From assembly GCF_016862775.1 (NCBI RefSeq), contig NZ_BONP01000001.1:248001-312000 (forward strand): 64,000 nucleotides of DNA. The letters run 5' to 3'. The position numbers and the translations under genes were made by a program. The notes under the pieces are model-generated. The model made no database searches and was not told the DNA's origin. It was given only the letters and a program-made list of their open reading frames with translations. Within the stretch, counting starts at the first letter, position 1. Every line of letters begins with the position of its first letter. This DNA comes from Cellulomonas phragmiteti. Its GTDB lineage: Bacteria > Actinomycetota > Actinomycetes > Actinomycetales > Cellulomonadaceae. Positions 62,489-64,000 of this stretch are shown here, one piece after another.

Positions 62489-62495
62489 CGGACCG

Positions 62496-62501
62496 AGGCT
62501 A
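62496..62501 (-). promoter_or_regulatory. Putative leaderless -10 for the RsmC-like gene
   Basis: Read on the minus strand, TAGCCT ends seven bases before GTG 62488. Confidence 0.5.
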
Positions 62502-62599
62502 GCGGTGCGCGCGCCCTGTGCCCGCAGCGAAATCCCGTCGCGGGTGTCGTACGTGCGTGCGATCCTGGACACAGCCGACCCGCCGACGAGAGGAACCGC

Positions 62600-64000
62600 G
62601 TGGACGACCGAGAGCTCACCACCGACGAGGCGCCCGAGGCACCGGCGCGCAGCGCGCAGGAGGTGGCCGACGACGTCGTCGCGCGTGTGCTCGCCCGGGC
62701 GGGCACCGCCGTCCAGGCCGGGGGGACCGCGCACACCACGTTCGACGGGGACCAGCTCGACCTCGAGGAGCGCACGTCGCTGCGCCGCGTGGTCGGGCTG
62801 TCGACGGAGCTCCAGGACGTCTCCGAGGTCGAGTACCGCCAGCTGCGTCTCGAGCGGGTCGTGCTCGTCGGTCTGTGGGGGGCCGGCACCGCGGAGGAGG
62901 CCGAGATCTCCCTGCGGGAGCTCGCCGCGCTCGCGGAGACGGCCGGGTCGCAGGTCCTCGACGGTCTGCTGCAGCGCCGGCGCACCCCCGACCCCGGCAC
63001 GTTCCTCGGGTCGGGCAAGGCCGTCGAGCTCGCGAGCCTGGTGGCGGCGGTCGGCGCCGACACCGTCGTGGTCGACGGTGAGCTCGCGCCGTCCCAGCGG
63101 CGCGCGCTCGAGGACATCGTCAAGGTCAAGGTCGTCGACCGGACGGCGCTGATCCTCGACATCTTCGCCCAGCACGCCAAGTCGCGGGAGGGCAAGGCGC
63201 AGGTCGAGCTCGCGCAGCTCGAGTACCTGCTGCCACGTCTGCGCGGGTGGGGCGAGTCGATGAGCCGCCAGGCCGGTGGCCAGGTGGGCGGCGCCGGCGC
63301 CGGCATGGGGTCGCGCGGACCGGGTGAGACCAAGATCGAGCTCGACCGGCGGCGGATCCGCAACCGCATGGCCAAGCTGCGGCGGGAGATCGCGGCGATG
63401 GCGCCGGCGCGCGCGACCAAGCGGGCCTCGCGGGAGCGCAACGCGATCCCGTCGGTGGCCATCGCGGGCTACACGAACGCCGGCAAGTCGTCGCTGCTCA
63501 ACCGCCTGACGCACGCCGGGGTCCTGGTCGAGAACGCGCTGTTCGCGACGCTGGACCCCACGGTGCGTCGCGCCGAGGCCGCCGACGGGCGCGTGTACAC
63601 CCTCGCCGACACCGTGGGCTTCGTGCGGCAGCTGCCGCACCAGCTGGTGGAGGCGTTCCGCTCGACCCTCGAGGAGGTCGCGGCCGCCGACCTCATCCTG
63701 CACGTGGTGGACGCGGCGCACCCCGACCCCGAGGGGCAGATCGCCGCGGTGCGCCACGTGTTCGCCGACATCCCCGGTGCGATGGACGTGCCCGAGATCA
63801 TCGTCCTCAACAAGGCCGACCTCGCGTCGCCCGAGGCGGTCGCGCGACTGCGCTCGCGCGAGGTGCACTCGATCGTCGTGTCGGCGCACACGGGTGAGGG
63901 CATCGCGGAGCTGGGCGAGCTCATCGCCGACCAGCTGCCGCGTCCGGGTGTCGAGGTCGAGGTGGTCGTGCCCTACACGCGCGGCGACCTCGTCAGCCGC
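62600..64000 (+). CDS. hflX: GTPase HflX, truncated by the window end
   Basis: HflX is a ribosome-associated GTPase that rescues stalled or hibernating ribosomes. The 467 residues visible include the HflX N-domain (GTFLGSGKAVELASLV, DGELAPSQRRALEDI) and the Gly-rich MSRQAGGQVGGAGAGMGSRG. GPGETKIELDRRRIRNRM and the G domain with GYTNAGKSSLLN (from 290), DTVGFVRQLP and NKAD follow. The GTG has AGAGGA upstream. No stop occurs before base 64000. hflX after miaA-dapF is usual in actinobacteria. Confidence 0.96.
   Translation, partial: MDDRELTTDEAPEAPARSAQEVADDVVARVLARAGTAVQAGGTAHTTFDGDQLDLEERTSLRRVVGLSTELQDVSEVEYRQLRLERVVLVGLWGAGTAEEAEISLRELAALAETAGSQVLDGLLQRRRTPDPGTFLGSGKAVELASLVAAVGADTVVVDGELAPSQRRALEDIVKVKVVDRTALILDIFAQHAKSREGKAQVELAQLEYLLPRLRGWGESMSRQAGGQVGGAGAGMGSRGPGETKIELDRRRIRNRMAKLRREIAAMAPARATKRASRERNAIPSVAIAGYTNAGKSSLLNRLTHAGVLVENALFATLDPTVRRAEAADGRVYTLADTVGFVRQLPHQLVEAFRSTLEEVAAADLILHVVDAAHPDPEGQIAAVRHVFADIPGAMDVPEIIVLNKADLASPEAVARLRSREVHSIVVSAHTGEGIAELGELIADQLPRPGVEVEVVVPYTRGDLVSR

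Overview
The window is chromosomal DNA from a high-GC actinobacterium, most likely a Cellulomonas species close to C. fimi. Three things point there. Base composition is extremely GC-rich with many GTG starts. Gene order follows the actinobacterial housekeeping backbone (infB-rbfA-truB-ribF-rpsO-pnp, dapB-thyA-folA-dapA-rnj-ftsK, pgsA-cinA-clgR, recA-recX-rny, gluABCD, miaB-miaA-dapF, hflX). A modular family 9 cellulase has the domain plan and N-terminal sequence I remember for C. fimi CenC. No rRNA, tRNA, CRISPR array, insertion sequence, integrase or prophage is recognisable. No intergenic gap exceeds about 250 bases.

Layout. 1-3.6 kb: infB and rbfA. 3.6-7.3 kb (minus): a proton pyrophosphatase of the divergent type (hppA) and a glycosyltransferase. 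7.5-8.6 kb: a short leader ORF and truB. 8.7-12 kb: cenC behind a CelR/CebR-like operator. 12-17.3 kb: ribF, rpsO, pnp and an M16 peptidase. 17.3-20.7 kb: AraC-like regulator, dapB, TPR-like membrane protein, GNAT enzyme and a hypothetical protein. 20.7-23.2 kb (minus): azlD, azlC and an SSADH-type dehydrogenase. 23.3-27.3 kb: thyA, folA, dapA, rnj. 27.3-34.8 kb: winged-helix protein (minus), ftsK, PAS-GGDEF-EAL protein, CapA-like protein (minus). 34.9-36.6 kb: pgsA, cinA, clgR. 36.6-42.5 kb (minus): Fpg/Nei glycosylase and lhr helicase. 42.6-47.7 kb: DUF3046, holin-like/phosphatase fusion, MBL hydrolase, recA, recX. 47.8-49.3 kb: rny. 49.4-52.8 kb (minus): gluABCD. 52.9-60.5 kb: miaB, AspT-like transporter, two YbjN proteins (minus), LigB-like protein, miaA, dapF, thioredoxin-like protein. 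60.4-62.5 kb (minus): MFS transporter and RsmC-like methyltransferase. 62.6 kb to the end: hflX, cut by the window edge.

How the genes fit together. Most encode core functions: translation initiation and ribosome maturation, tRNA modification, RNA decay (PNPase, RNase J, RNase Y), lysine/diaminopimelate synthesis (dapA, dapB, dapF), folate/thymidylate (thyA-folA), chromosome segregation, and SOS recombination. Two blocks, hppA-glycosyltransferase and cenC, interrupt the rbfA-truB-ribF order usual in relatives. Neighbouring genes are often translationally coupled by 4-base GTGA/ATGA overlaps. About a dozen genes have a TAnnnT-like -10 element only 6-8 bases before the start codon, which predicts widespread leaderless transcripts.

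I see no clearly novel defence, mobile or biosynthetic system. The most interesting items are the cellulase operator, the divergent proton pyrophosphatase with a lipobox-like N-terminus, the holin-like/phosphatase fusion operon before recA, the leaderless-start pattern, and several perfect intercistronic hairpins.
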